The notes: generated from the letters alone by a model not told the origin. 64,000 bases of DNA from JAXHUM01 sp034189325 (GCA_034189325.1 JAXHUM010000054.1:62001-126000); one strand, 5' to 3'. Positions 33,878 through 43,511 are shown, counted from the stretch's first letter. Program-made: numbers and translations.

Positions 33878-34012
33878 GGGCAGTTTCGGAAGGCCCCGTC
33901 GTGGCATTGTCCGATCAAGCACATTTTTTAATCTTCAACTGACCGAAGCCGTGTCTCTGATGGGTATGTTCGCCCTCCTTGTCCATATTGGCAAAAGGTG
34001 TCCTGCCAACAA

Positions 34013-34045
34013 AAAACCCGGCTATTCATGGGATAGCCGGGTTTT
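34013..34045 (+). terminator. Strong terminator after era
   Basis: A perfect 13-bp stem (aaaacccggctat / atagccgggtttt) with a 7-base loop and T-run. Flanking A and T runs let it work in both directions. Confidence 0.92.
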
Positions 34046-34208
34046 TCGGAGGAAAGAGTTTTTTTCTTGCTGTGTTTTAGAGATTATGCAAAAGGTTTGC
34101 CAATAGAGACAATCCGAGAAGCCTGGCCCTAACAACCTGAATTAACAAGCTATTTTTGACATCTCCTCTTCTCGGAATTCGCCTCTTTTCGGAAGTAAGT
34201 AAAATATT

Positions 34209-34292
34209 TTGTACCAAAAATTACCCTGCGGATACCCTGAGGCTGTAACTTATTAATATAACACCCATACTGTCGGTACAAAATATTGTACC
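34209..34292. promoter_or_regulatory. Cluster of ttgtacc boxes including a palindrome
   Basis: An 18-bp palindrome with 7-bp arms (ggtacaa-N4-ttgtacc, 34275-34292) and a second ttgtacc at 34209-34215 embedded in tattttgtacc, which is inverted relative to the palindrome's left arm over 13 bases. It lies just past the end of the NtrC-type regulator gene, in a region otherwise without genes. Looks like a binding site or a small repeat; no factor is assigned. Confidence 0.4.
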
Positions 34293-34293
34293 T

Positions 34294-35658
34294 TTAAATA
34301 GTAATTTTGTACTTCTTGATTTTATGTTGTATAAGGCTCTTTGTGATCCCGAGCATGCGTGCGGCATGAGACTGGACATTGTTATTTTGGGCGAGGGCCC
34401 TTCTGATCAAGTTTTCTTCGATTTGTTCAAGGGCCTTCGGGAGCGCCACTCCGGGAGGGACAAATCTCTCGACATCCAGCTCGGCTTCTTCCCTGCTGAC
34501 CAACTCCGGCAAATCCTCAATCGTTATGACACCGCTTGAGTTGAATACAAGCGCCCTCTCAAGGGTGTTTTCCAGCTCCCTCACATTCCCCGGCCAGGAA
34601 TATGAATAAATCGCCTTCCACGCCTCAGGTGTCAATTCAATACTCCCCGGCTCCCTTCCACTGCCATATTTTTCGAGAAAATGCCTTACAAGAAGGGGAA
34701 TATCATCGAGTCGTTCCCGAAGTGCTGGGATCTCGATGTTAACGACGTTAAGGCGATAAAAGAGGTCTTCTCGAAAAAGCCCCGCTGCCACATCCTCTTT
34801 AATATTCCTATTAGTTGCGGAAATGACACGGACATCTGCTTTGATGGTTCTGGTGCCACCGACTCTCTCAAATTCCATTTCCTGCAAGACCCTGAGGAGT
34901 TTGACCTGTAAGGAGGGAGGCATTTCACCCACTTCATCGAGAAACAGGGTGCCATTGTCGGCCAGCTCAAACCGTCCTTTCTTCATGGTAACCGCGCCGG
35001 TAAAGGCCCCCCGTTCATGTCCAAAAAGCTCACTTTCCAGCAGGGTCTCCGTGAGTGCGCCGCAGTTAGTGGAAACGAAGGGCCGTTCTCTTCTTGGACC
35101 ACTGTAGTGTATCGCCTTGGCAATGAGTTCTTTGCCCGTTCCAGACGCCCCCGAAATGAGCACGGAGGCCTTTGAATGAGCTACTTTTTCTATGATATCA
35201 AATACCTTAAGCATCGGCTTACTCTTGCCGACCATGTTCTGATATCTGAAGCGGTCTGACAGAGCCTCGGTGAGCAGCCTATTTTCTTTGACAAGTCGAT
35301 GTCTCTCAAGGGCTTTTTTAATGGTGAGCTTCAGTTGCTCATTTTCGAAAGGCTTTGTAATATAGTCATAGGCATGTTTTTTCATGGCCTCTACGGCCAT
35401 TTCAATCGTGCCGAAGGCCGTCATCATTATCACGGGAAGTTCTTTCTTCTTTTTTTTGCAGGCCTCAAGCAGTTCCATGCCGCTCATGCCCGGCATTTTC
35501 ACATCAGTGATCACGAGATCAAGATCCGCCTCTTCAACCAGTCTTAAGGCATCCCTTGCGTTCCCGGATGTAAGAATCTCATAACCCTCTTTTGACAAGA
35601 GTGCTTCCAAGACCACAAGATAGTTTTTTTCATCATCCACAACAAGGATTGTCTCCAT
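34294..35658 (-). CDS. NtrC-family sigma-54-dependent response regulator
   Basis: A 454-residue three-domain regulator. Receiver (~1-120): acidic pair VDDEKN, phospho-Asp in LVITDVKMPG, Lys in YITKPFE. AAA+ domain (~145-380): Walker A GASGTGKE, sigma-54 contact GAFTGA, Walker B LFLDEVGEM, RWPGNVREL-type SWPGNVRELENTL. C-terminal Fis-type HTH (AARMLGITKSLIQHKIKKY). It should activate sigma-54 promoters. It is 10 bases downstream of its sensor kinase gene. Its target genes are not evident here. Confidence 0.95.
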   Translation of the reverse strand: METILVVDDEKNYLVVLEALLSKEGYEILTSGNARDALRLVEEADLDLVITDVKMPGMSGMELLEACKKKKKELPVIMMTAFGTIEMAVEAMKKHAYDYITKPFENEQLKLTIKKALERHRLVKENRLLTEALSDRFRYQNMVGKSKPMLKVFDIIEKVAHSKASVLISGASGTGKELIAKAIHYSGPRRERPFVSTNCGALTETLLESELFGHERGAFTGAVTMKKGRFELADNGTLFLDEVGEMPPSLQVKLLRVLQEMEFERVGGTRTIKADVRVISATNRNIKEDVAAGLFREDLFYRLNVVNIEIPALRERLDDIPLLVRHFLEKYGSGREPGSIELTPEAWKAIYSYSWPGNVRELENTLERALVFNSSGVITIEDLPELVSREEAELDVERFVPPGVALPKALEQIEENLIRRALAQNNNVQSHAARMLGITKSLIQHKIKKYKITI

Positions 35659-35668
35659 CCTAACCCCT

Positions 35669-37096
35669 TTATCTCCTCGGCAAACGAACCATCACTTTAG
35701 TGCCCACCCCCTCCTTGCTTTCTATCCAAATACTTCCTTCATGCCCCTCTATAATATTCTTCACAATAGAGAGGCCAAGGCCGCTCCCTCTGTCTCTTGT
35801 TGTAAAAAAGGGGTCAAATATCCTGTTGAGGTCCTCTTCATTGATGCCACTCCCTGTATCTTCAAAACGCAAGACATAATAGTATCTCTCCTCCCATACA
35901 CCGATATTGATCTCGCCGCCCCTATCCAGGGAGTGAATGGCATTCATCAAGATATTGAGGAATGCCCTGTAAAGCATATCCGGATCTGCCATGATTTTGA
36001 GGGGCCCGTTCAGGTTATGACTGACAATATGGATGCCCGCCCTATCCAATTCAGGTTCCAAAAAGGTCAGGTTCCTGTCAATAATCTCCTTCAAATCACA
36101 GGCCCTTTCTTTCGGGACCTGGGGACGCGCATAGTCGAGAAACTCCGTAACTATATTGTTCAATCTGCTTGATTCCTCGATGATGACTCCCGAAAGTCTT
36201 TTTTGGACCTCGTCCGAATCAGCGGAACCTCTGAGTAATTCGGCCGTACTTCTAATGATTCCCAAAGGATTCCTGATCTCATGAGAGACACCCGCAACCA
36301 TCTGTCCCAAAGCGGCCAACTGCTCGGCATGATGCAGTTGAGATTCCAGCTCCCTCTGTCGCAACGCCCTCTGACCTATCGTCCTCTCCGCCTTGCGCAC
36401 GATCAGAAGGAGGGCCACAAAAATCAAGGCCATAATAAGGATAGAGAGCCCGAATATAAGGAACTGCAGCCTGACTATGGATTGATACTCACGAGTTAAA
36501 TCCTGGATTATCTCAAAAACTCCCAACACATAGCTTTTTTGCCCGGTAAGAGGGTGAATGCCCCTAAATGCTATGAATGTCCTCAGTTTTTGCTCTCCAC
36601 CCAGCCCCTCTATGCCGAGGCCGAAGAGATCTTCCCCGCTTATTATCAACCCTGAAGATTCTTTCCCCTTTATAGCCTGTCTGTATCCTGGACAGTCTTT
36701 TACCTTCTTGCCCAACAGCCTGTGATTGGTGCTGTAGGCGATAACCCCCTCTCCGATATCGTAAACATTGACAAGGTCAATGTTTAAGCTATGAATGGTC
36801 GTCTTGATTATCTTGTCAAGGCGTTCCTGCTGTCTCTTATCGACCAGACTGACAGCGCCGAAACGCATAACCGCCGGGACTACAAAATTTTGATACACCT
36901 GGTAGTTCAGATTTTGACCGAGAAGAAGGGCATAGTTTTCATAGTTCTTCATCAATATTTCTTTGGCCTGCCGTGAGATCAAAACAGAGAAGGGGAAACT
37001 GAATATGATCAGAACGATAAAGCTTGTATAGGCAAAATACTTGACCAGCCTGAACTGTCTCTCTTCTGACGTGGCACTTTGCTGGGAAGGGGTCAT
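35669..37096 (-). CDS. Membrane sensor histidine kinase
   Basis: A 475-residue kinase. Two membrane helices (~20-41 and ~209-233) enclose a ~165-residue extracytoplasmic sensor. The dimerisation/phosphorylation helix has GVSHEIRNPLGIIRSTAELL (His ~271), and the ATPase domain has N (LNILMNAIHSL), G1 (FEDTGSGI), F (FDPFFTTRDRGSGLGL) boxes. Partner of the downstream NtrC-type regulator. The sensor part has no heme or PAS motif that I can see, so the signal is unknown. Confidence 0.95.
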   Translation of the reverse strand: MTPSQQSATSEERQFRLVKYFAYTSFIVLIIFSFPFSVLISRQAKEILMKNYENYALLLGQNLNYQVYQNFVVPAVMRFGAVSLVDKRQQERLDKIIKTTIHSLNIDLVNVYDIGEGVIAYSTNHRLLGKKVKDCPGYRQAIKGKESSGLIISGEDLFGLGIEGLGGEQKLRTFIAFRGIHPLTGQKSYVLGVFEIIQDLTREYQSIVRLQFLIFGLSILIMALIFVALLLIVRKAERTIGQRALRQRELESQLHHAEQLAALGQMVAGVSHEIRNPLGIIRSTAELLRGSADSDEVQKRLSGVIIEESSRLNNIVTEFLDYARPQVPKERACDLKEIIDRNLTFLEPELDRAGIHIVSHNLNGPLKIMADPDMLYRAFLNILMNAIHSLDRGGEINIGVWEERYYYVLRFEDTGSGINEEDLNRIFDPFFTTRDRGSGLGLSIVKNIIEGHEGSIWIESKEGVGTKVMVRLPRR

Positions 37097-37373
37097 AATT
37101 CAAATTAGGTCATTCTGAAGGTCTTTGGAATAGGAAAAGTGCTCCTTTTTAATGCCGTCCCTTCCCTCAGAAACAATAAGATTTTGGCTTGAGAAGGCAC
37201 ACCCACCAATGAAAACCTATAAACTGGTGAGAAAGGGCATTCTAACATTCCAGGCTGGTGTTAAAGAATAGAAGAGAGCCTTCTATCCGGAGAAACATGT
37301 GGGGAGAAATTCACATGTTTGTCTGTTCTAATACGTGCTATCAGATACGGTCAAGACTAAGGCTGGAGGTTAA

Positions 37374-37733
37374 CTACCACTGGCTTTCAACATCCGCCTC
37401 TTTTGTCAGAGGCAATTCACCTGCCAGATAGGCCTTCACAGCATCCTTGACACTGCCCGAGGCATTGTTAGCCACCCCGATCTCTGCGGCATTAAGGGCC
37501 TTCATCGCATTAGGGCCGCAATGGCCGGTGAGAAGAACATTCGCACCTTTTTTACTTATCATGCTGGCGGCCTGAATGCCCGCACCCTTTAGGGCCTCTA
37601 AGTTGTCTTTGTTGTCCACCACCTCAAAAGCAAGTGTCTCTGAGTCAACAATAAGGATAAACCGAGCCCTCCCAAACCTGGGATCAACCTCAGAATCCAG
37701 ATCTGAACCGGTGGAAGTAACGGCGATTTTCAT
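37374..37733 (-). CDS. NifX/NifB-type (dinitrogenase Fe-Mo cofactor) domain protein
   Basis: A 119-residue protein from ATG 37733 (KIAVTSTGSDLDSEVDPRFG); a TTG four codons upstream is also open. The opening, RARFILIVDS and VLLTGHCGPNAMKALN are typical of the NifX/NafY fold, which binds Fe-S or Mo-Fe cofactor precursors. No nif structural genes are near, so it belongs to the widespread anaerobe group linked to MinD-type ATPases and Fe-S trafficking. Last of three such genes in a row. Confidence 0.85.
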   Translation of the reverse strand: MKIAVTSTGSDLDSEVDPRFGRARFILIVDSETLAFEVVDNKDNLEALKGAGIQAASMISKKGANVLLTGHCGPNAMKALNAAEIGVANNASGSVKDAVKAYLAGELPLTKEADVESQW

Positions 37734-37791
37734 AAATATATCCAAAAGGTTCTGGTAAAACTACCTTTCTTTGATGTGCTGAATTTATTGT

Positions 37792-38214
37792 TTATGCTTC
37801 CTTCTTGTTCCGATATTCCTTAACGGCTTTCTGTAAGGTCTTAATGGCGAGCCTGGCACAATGGACCTTTTGGTCAGGCAATTTCTCCAGCTCCTTGTAA
37901 AGAACATCGAGGTCAATAGATTCTGCTTCTTGGAGGCTCTTGCCCCTGGCAAGACTCACAAGGGCACACCCGGAGGCCACTGCACCGGGGCAGCCCATGA
38001 CCTGTATTTTGGCATCATCAATTCTGTCCCCATCGATATTGAGGGATATTTTCATTGTATCGCCACATGGTCCGGTGAGATCAGTAATTTGATCCGCGCC
38101 TTCTATGACGCCGATCTTATCTCTATCCAAGAAATACTGAATCGCCTTGTCAGAATATCCCGATTCAGAGAGCATCTTAAAGACGCCCGCATCTAATTCC
38201 CCTGGTTTTTCCAT
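37792..38214 (-). CDS. IscU/NifU-like Fe-S scaffold protein
   Basis: A 140-residue protein with the three scaffold cysteines: GPCGDTMKISL, GCPGAVASGCAL and VHCARLA, matching the IscU/NifU N-terminal domain, with the Asp next to the first Cys kept. An N-terminal 45-residue extension (VFKMLSESGYSDKAIQYFL) resembles those in related anaerobe proteins. It lies between two NifX-type genes. It likely assembles Fe-S clusters, possibly for the CO dehydrogenase/acetyl-CoA synthase encoded upstream. Confidence 0.88.
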   Translation of the reverse strand: MEKPGELDAGVFKMLSESGYSDKAIQYFLDRDKIGVIEGADQITDLTGPCGDTMKISLNIDGDRIDDAKIQVMGCPGAVASGCALVSLARGKSLQEAESIDLDVLYKELEKLPDQKVHCARLAIKTLQKAVKEYRNKKEA

Positions 38215-38286
38215 TCATACTATCCTTTGTATCGTATTATATCGTCAACATGTTGTAAAGGATACGATCTTATTTACATTTCCGAA

Positions 38287-38667
38287 TTAATGTCCGCCGC
38301 CGCCACAGACCTGATCATCGCTAATAACGGGAAGCTTTCCCGCAATCAGGTCTTCCACAACGGGTCTTATGTCAGGCCGTGTGCCGTCATAATAGACATC
38401 AATGCCCGCCTGCCTAAACCCCATAAGGGGACGCATGCCGATACCGCCGACAATCAGGGCGTTCACTTTGTGTTCAGCCAGCAAATTCACCGGGACCATA
38501 CACCCACCCTGAACATGGCTCTGGTTAGGCACAGCGGAAACACTCTTGATTTTCCCGCCCTCTACATCCACGAGAGTAAAGACATCACAATGGCCGAAAT
38601 GCCCGGATCGTTTGGCATCCAGCCCCCCTTTCTCGACCGATGGGACAGCGATTCTTCCCTCTTCCAT
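38287..38667 (-). CDS. NifX/NifB-type domain protein with Cys/Gly/His tail
   Basis: A 126-residue protein of the same fold as the gene at 37374-37733: GRIAVPSVEKGGLDAKRSGHF, CDVFTLVDVEGGKI, GGCMVPVNLLAEHKVNALIVGGIG and GKLPVISDDQVCGGGGH at the end. The C-terminal Cys-Gly-His tail may bind metal. A strong aaggagg site precedes the ATG. It is separated from acsE upstream by 188 bases. Confidence 0.85.
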   Translation of the reverse strand: MEEGRIAVPSVEKGGLDAKRSGHFGHCDVFTLVDVEGGKIKSVSAVPNQSHVQGGCMVPVNLLAEHKVNALIVGGIGMRPLMGFRQAGIDVYYDGTRPDIRPVVEDLIAGKLPVISDDQVCGGGGH

Positions 38668-38855
38668 ATACCCTTACCTCCTTATAATACCATTGTTTCC
38701 AATCGTAGTTTTGTTGGGATTCCCATTGATCTGAGACCGCTCTGACGCATTTCGAACGATGGGATAAAAAAATAAACCCCCCCATCTATTTTGTCTTTAT
38801 GGAGAGGCTTATAGTGAAATGTCAATACGCCCTGTGGACCTTGAGCTCGCTCCGC

Positions 38856-39758
38856 TTAGAGTTCAAGCCAGGAATCCGAATACAGGGACTGGCCCAAGAT
38901 GACGCGCGCGGTCTTCACGTAGTCTATCAATTTCCAACCGTCATTCGGATCATCGGGCAGGGATTGATCATCAACATCTTCCCCGTCCATCACCTTGTGA
39001 ATGAGGTCTACAATATCAGTCCTTTCTCCACGGGCAATGGCTATTAGACCGTCATCATAGGCATCGGCAATGCAGGAGTACATACCTGTCCTCTCCAACA
39101 TCACCATGTATGTCTGGTTCAGTATGGGTCGGAGATTGTCCGGGGGACCGTTTGAAATATTGGAGAGGCCGCACGTTGACTTGACACCCGGAGCTATATC
39201 TTGGAGCATTTCCTGAAAATTCATGAGGCTGATGGCCTGGGGCTGCTGGATATTCACAGGGGTGACGATGCCATCTACAAAGATGTCTTCATTGGCAACT
39301 CCCGCTTCATTGGCCGCATAAATAAGTTCTACGGCAAGGGCGGCCCTCTCATTTTCATCCCTAGGCAATCCATCCGGACCCCACATCAGGGCAACCATCT
39401 GGGCGTTGTATTTGACAGCGAGAGGTATCATCTTCTCATAGCGTTCCGGCCGACACATAATGGAGTTAATTATCGCCTTTCCCTTATGAACAGCCAATCC
39501 CGCCTCCATGGCCTCAATGTTGGAGGTGTCCAGACAGAGAGGTGTAGAATCCCCTATCTCCTCCTGAACCGTCTTGACAACAAATTCCATCAGCTCAGGG
39601 CCACCCTTTCTTGCCGGCCCCAGGTTGATGTCAATCCAGTCCATGTTCTTTTCCTTTTGTCTTTTCGCCTCCTCAGCTATCGGGCCAGGATCCTTTTCTT
39701 TAAAGGCCTTTCCAATAACCGTACTGATTACATTCAAATTCTCTCCGATCAATAACAT
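38856..39758 (-). CDS. acsE: Methyltetrahydrofolate:corrinoid/iron-sulfur protein methyltransferase
   Basis: A 300-residue TIM-barrel methyltransferase: IGENLNVISTVIGKAF, MDWIDINLGPAR (pterin-binding), CLDTSNIEAMEAGLAV, KSTCGLSNISNGPP and VMLERTGMYSCIADA. It moves the methyl group from methyl-H4folate to the cobalt of the AcsCD corrinoid protein, joining the methyl and carbonyl branches of the Wood-Ljungdahl pathway. It is the last acs gene in the operon, 46 bases after acsC. Confidence 0.94.
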   Translation of the reverse strand: MLLIGENLNVISTVIGKAFKEKDPGPIAEEAKRQKEKNMDWIDINLGPARKGGPELMEFVVKTVQEEIGDSTPLCLDTSNIEAMEAGLAVHKGKAIINSIMCRPERYEKMIPLAVKYNAQMVALMWGPDGLPRDENERAALAVELIYAANEAGVANEDIFVDGIVTPVNIQQPQAISLMNFQEMLQDIAPGVKSTCGLSNISNGPPDNLRPILNQTYMVMLERTGMYSCIADAYDDGLIAIARGERTDIVDLIHKVMDGEDVDDQSLPDDPNDGWKLIDYVKTARVILGQSLYSDSWLEL

Positions 39759-39804
39759 GGGTTCACTCCCTCTCTCGTTTCTTTTGGTTATCCCCGTAAG
39801 CCCT

Positions 39805-41148
39805 CTAAGCCATTTCTTTCAGAAATTTGGGAATCAGGGAGGCATCCCTGGGGCCAATCATGACTTCCCAATCGGGCAACTCCTCCTCCATCTCTCCGCT
39901 GATCGCAGCGGCGTATCCCGGAATAATGACTTTTCGGTGATTGATCTTGTCGGCAATGCCGCATTTTTTCACAAACATGCCTACCAGATCCCCTGAGAAC
40001 TTGCCTGCCGCCCATGCCGTCATCACGGAAAGGCCCTCTGTGTCCAGTATAAGGAGCCAACTCGGCACCCTGCTTCCCTCAATTTCACCGCTCACGATAA
40101 AATAGGTAAGAGAGAAGTTTGTGGTCACGAGTACAGGTGAGTTTTCATCAGGCCCGCCGATCTCATAGATACCTTCCGTCACGGTCATAGGACGTTGTGG
40201 ATCGGTGAATATATTCAGCCTTTCCAGGAGAAGCGGGAAGAGGTTCTCACCTTTGAAATCCGACAAAACCACGAGTCCGGCATATTTTGCGATCAACATG
40301 GATGCGGCGACCGTCTCAACGTCAAGATTGTCCGCCATTTCGCAGGGAAAGGTGATGGTGGGAAACCCAAGAGACCTATTCCCGGCTTTAAGTGCGGCCC
40401 TCCGAATAACCACTTGATCCTCAAAACACTGCCTTAGCTCCCTCGAGCCGGAATCGAGGATCAGGTCTTTAAGACCCATCCCTGTAAGCTTGTCGCTCAG
40501 TGCTATCAAGTCATCTATGGTATCGGCCTTGATAGCCAAAGGGGCCCCCGACTCTTTTGCCAGACTCCCCATGTCATCGGCATTGCCAGATGTCGCCGCA
40601 TACAGTATCGGCTTTTTGGAGGCGCATACGTCAAGTCCAGCCTTGATCACATCGACCTTATCACTCATGAGGATGAGACCAAATTCACTCTCTTCAGCAA
40701 TCTTTTTGGCTGCGGAGGCAAATGCCCCGGCATCGCCTGTCGCATCCTTCAAGGCTACCAATTCCGGCCTCAAATTGAGCCCCACCCTTTCAAACTGAAG
40801 GGCGTTCCACTCCTTGAGCTTCTTATCCATATCATCTGGAGCCATATCCGAGGGCATGAGTGCGGCAAGGCCTGTTGGACTATAAAAGGTCTTTTCATGT
40901 CGAAACATCACCGTCTCACCACCTGCCTTAAAAGCCCTCGCGCCGGCGCCGATAGCCACGGGCCTGATGGGAGGAGCAGATGCTTCGTCAAGTTTCTCCC
41001 TGGCCTCATCTGAAACATAAGGGCATGCGTCTAGTTCCGCCTTCCCTGAGGCCAAATTCATGGCAAATGCCAGACATGTGGGGACTCCGCACTCGCCGCA
41101 ATTGGTCTTCGGTAACATCTTAAAGATCTGAATTCCAGTTAATCCCAT
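39805..41148 (-). CDS. acsC: Corrinoid/iron-sulfur protein large subunit
   Basis: A 447-residue CoFeSP gamma subunit. The N-terminal 4Fe-4S domain has NCGECGVPTCLAFAMNLASG and a later CPYVSDEA Cys; the middle is a TIM barrel, and the C-terminal part (SLTYFIVSGEIEGSRVPSWL) is the B12-binding domain. The cobalt carries the methyl group between AcsE and acetyl-CoA synthase. It works as a dimer with AcsD. The gene is 83 bases from acsB, in a spacer that holds a long hairpin. Confidence 0.94.
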   Translation of the reverse strand: MGLTGIQIFKMLPKTNCGECGVPTCLAFAMNLASGKAELDACPYVSDEAREKLDEASAPPIRPVAIGAGARAFKAGGETVMFRHEKTFYSPTGLAALMPSDMAPDDMDKKLKEWNALQFERVGLNLRPELVALKDATGDAGAFASAAKKIAEESEFGLILMSDKVDVIKAGLDVCASKKPILYAATSGNADDMGSLAKESGAPLAIKADTIDDLIALSDKLTGMGLKDLILDSGSRELRQCFEDQVVIRRAALKAGNRSLGFPTITFPCEMADNLDVETVAASMLIAKYAGLVVLSDFKGENLFPLLLERLNIFTDPQRPMTVTEGIYEIGGPDENSPVLVTTNFSLTYFIVSGEIEGSRVPSWLLILDTEGLSVMTAWAAGKFSGDLVGMFVKKCGIADKINHRKVIIPGYAAAISGEMEEELPDWEVMIGPRDASLIPKFLKEMA

Positions 41149-41179
41149 TATTCTCTCCTAACTCACTATAGATTCACTA

Positions 41180-41220
41180 GAGCCAAAATGAGGACTGCTT
41201 TGCATCCCTCATTTTGGCTC
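41180..41220 (-). repeat. Long perfect hairpin between acsB and acsC
   Basis: A 14-bp perfect inverted repeat (gagccaaaatgagg / cctcattttggctc) with a 13-base loop, located just after the acsB stop and ahead of acsC. There is no T-run, so it is more likely an mRNA-stabilising or processing element than a terminator. Confidence 0.8.
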
Positions 41221-41231
41221 CATTTTATTCC

Positions 41232-43445
41232 CTATCCAACGAGAGGATCCATCTTCAGGGCCGGATGTCCGACTTTTTCAAGAAAAGGGAGTATCTCTTC
41301 CTCTGTTGTACCCACGGTCTCATCGGCAATCATGTCGTAGAGATTAGGAATTCCAAGCTGTTCTCCGCGTTTTACAATACGCTCTTTCAATTCTTCTTTA
41401 AGCCCCTTGGGCATCCATACCATACGGGCAAGCCCGCCGTCACCTGTGATGAATTTGCCCTGAGTAATGTTGAACTTGGAATGGCCCACAAATCCGGGAG
41501 AAGAGGCCCCGCCGCCCATCACGCCGGCCAAGGTGGTGAACTTCATACCGCATGGGGTATCTCCTGCGTATTCCCTGCCCACGGTCATGACTCCATTGCA
41601 CGCAGGGAGCATGGCGGCAATACATTCGCAGCAACCGCATGTGGTCATAGGGTCGTTCACCATCGAATAGAAATTGTAGTGGGTGACATTTCCCCTCGAT
41701 GCCTTAAAGACAAAATCATTGACCCCTTTCCACTGGCCCAGGACAGGATCAATACATTCACCCTTTTCTATGGGCTGGTTCGGGCCCGTGGGGTTTATCT
41801 CATAGGCCGCCTTACAATCCATCCAGTTGTAGGCTCCGCACAGGCCTGTCCTTTCCGGGCTGACCGAGCACACGTGGTTGGGGGCGAATGATTGACAGAG
41901 TGTGCATGAATAATATATCTCCACATCCTCGTCTTTCATCTTTTCTACACGTTCGTCCCTCATCTTGTATTCGGCTCTCGCTTTTTCAGTCAGATCGTCC
42001 ACATCTTTCTTGTTTGTATATAAAGTGACCTGAACCTTATCCAGAATGTTTGAGAAATCCTGGTGAAACTTGGCATGAAGGACCACGCCTATATCCTTGA
42101 GGGTGAACCCCTTTTCAATGGCGGACTTGCTCACACGAATCCAAGAAATATCGCGCTGACCGATATGCATGATATACTGGATATAGTTTGTGAGGTGATG
42201 AATCTGGCGTTCAATGATCGGCTCAAAGTCGGGCTGGAATTCACGGCCCGCGATCTGAACAAATATGCCCAAAGGAAAATTGTCACCCTCCTTCACGTCC
42301 GTTACGTCAGGTCCGATGACTTCTATCTTGCCATCTTCTATCTCATTCATCTCGGCCATCTTGACAAGCTCGGTGCATTGCTCCTTGCCTCCACCCGTCT
42401 GGCAGTAAAGGTCGGCCCCCCTGACCCTTTCGCCCTCAAAGGCCGGGCCAAAGGCACAGGGGATATCGATCTCGGAAACGGTCACCTTGAGTCCGCGAAC
42501 CTCGACAGATTTCTGGCACATCTCAACATGGGGCACATTGGCCACAACATGCTCATAGGTACAGATCCCTGTGGGGAGAATCTCGGGAATGTCGGTATCG
42601 GCCAAGGTTGGGAAACCCCAGTTCACGCAACCGGCAGCGGCAACCGCCCATTCAGTCCCAATGTCACCCAATGCATTGACAAAGGCAAAAATCCGATTCT
42701 TATTGTATGTCAACATTGTGTTGTAGTCACCAGGTTGTACGCCACCAAAGGCCATGGCGGCCCTGTTGGCGAAACCGAGGGCAAAGATCGCTGAGGAAAT
42801 GTCAGGGCCGAAAGGCACGATCCTCGTATTCCAGCCTACCTGCATCCCCGCCTCAATACACTGTTCCACCACTGTTTTCCCATTGTGGTTTGCCGCGCAG
42901 AAGATATAGAGACTCTTCTTCTGGTAATCTTCCACAATCATCTTGGCGGTTTCAGCATCAGGGGCCGCCCCCACAATAGCTGCGAAACCAGGGGCGGACC
43001 CATCCACAAACTCAACGCCTCTTTTTCTGAGAATCGTGTCATCGGCAGGCCCGACCCACAGCTTTCCACCCTCAATATCAGGATCTTCTTGAGAGATGTA
43101 GAAATCGGGTTCATTCAGAATACGTATGGCCTCACTTATTTCATAGGCAAAAAGGGCAGCCATACCGGCATCCAGCAAGGGACCAAGGTATGGGAGATGG
43201 TTTTTGCTTTTTACATGAGGAGGCAGAAGACCGCGCGCAAAATCAAGCGGCTTCTGTAAATCTTCCAGGGTCTCACATTTCATGCCGGTCAAAGAATAGA
43301 TCACGGGAAGATAATAAGCCGTGTTAGGAAAACCGATCTTAGAACTGGCATCATGGGTCTCAAGGGCCTTTTTGTATTCGCCCTCAACGGTTGATACTAC
43401 CTTATAGCCACCCTGAATGGCTGCAAACGCTACTAACTTTGACAT
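41232..43445 (-). CDS. acsB: Acetyl-CoA synthase, catalytic (alpha) subunit
   Basis: A 737-residue ACS. The A-cluster [4Fe-4S]-Ni-Ni ligands are in the C-terminal domain: YYSCTLCQSFAPNHVCSVSP then TGLCGAYNWMDC, and the distal-nickel motif CGCCECI. PCGMKFTTLAGVMGGGAS and the final helical segment are family standard. The N-terminal domain binds the CODH partner and forms the gas tunnel. The enzyme joins CO, a methyl group and CoA to make acetyl-CoA, or runs in reverse during acetate oxidation. Direction cannot be decided from sequence. Confidence 0.96.
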   Translation of the reverse strand: MSKLVAFAAIQGGYKVVSTVEGEYKKALETHDASSKIGFPNTAYYLPVIYSLTGMKCETLEDLQKPLDFARGLLPPHVKSKNHLPYLGPLLDAGMAALFAYEISEAIRILNEPDFYISQEDPDIEGGKLWVGPADDTILRKRGVEFVDGSAPGFAAIVGAAPDAETAKMIVEDYQKKSLYIFCAANHNGKTVVEQCIEAGMQVGWNTRIVPFGPDISSAIFALGFANRAAMAFGGVQPGDYNTMLTYNKNRIFAFVNALGDIGTEWAVAAAGCVNWGFPTLADTDIPEILPTGICTYEHVVANVPHVEMCQKSVEVRGLKVTVSEIDIPCAFGPAFEGERVRGADLYCQTGGGKEQCTELVKMAEMNEIEDGKIEVIGPDVTDVKEGDNFPLGIFVQIAGREFQPDFEPIIERQIHHLTNYIQYIMHIGQRDISWIRVSKSAIEKGFTLKDIGVVLHAKFHQDFSNILDKVQVTLYTNKKDVDDLTEKARAEYKMRDERVEKMKDEDVEIYYSCTLCQSFAPNHVCSVSPERTGLCGAYNWMDCKAAYEINPTGPNQPIEKGECIDPVLGQWKGVNDFVFKASRGNVTHYNFYSMVNDPMTTCGCCECIAAMLPACNGVMTVGREYAGDTPCGMKFTTLAGVMGGGASSPGFVGHSKFNITQGKFITGDGGLARMVWMPKGLKEELKERIVKRGEQLGIPNLYDMIADETVGTTEEEILPFLEKVGHPALKMDPLVG

Positions 43446-43511
43446 ACGTTCCTCCTTCGCTGAGGATTTATATTAATCCTGTATCAAAAATATAGTCTTA
43501 TTGACTTTATA

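Noticed and set aside
37060..37096. tggcac...tgc word near the kinase start as a sigma-54 promoter
   Set aside because: Spacing between the GG and GC elements is wrong, and the site is inside the gene.
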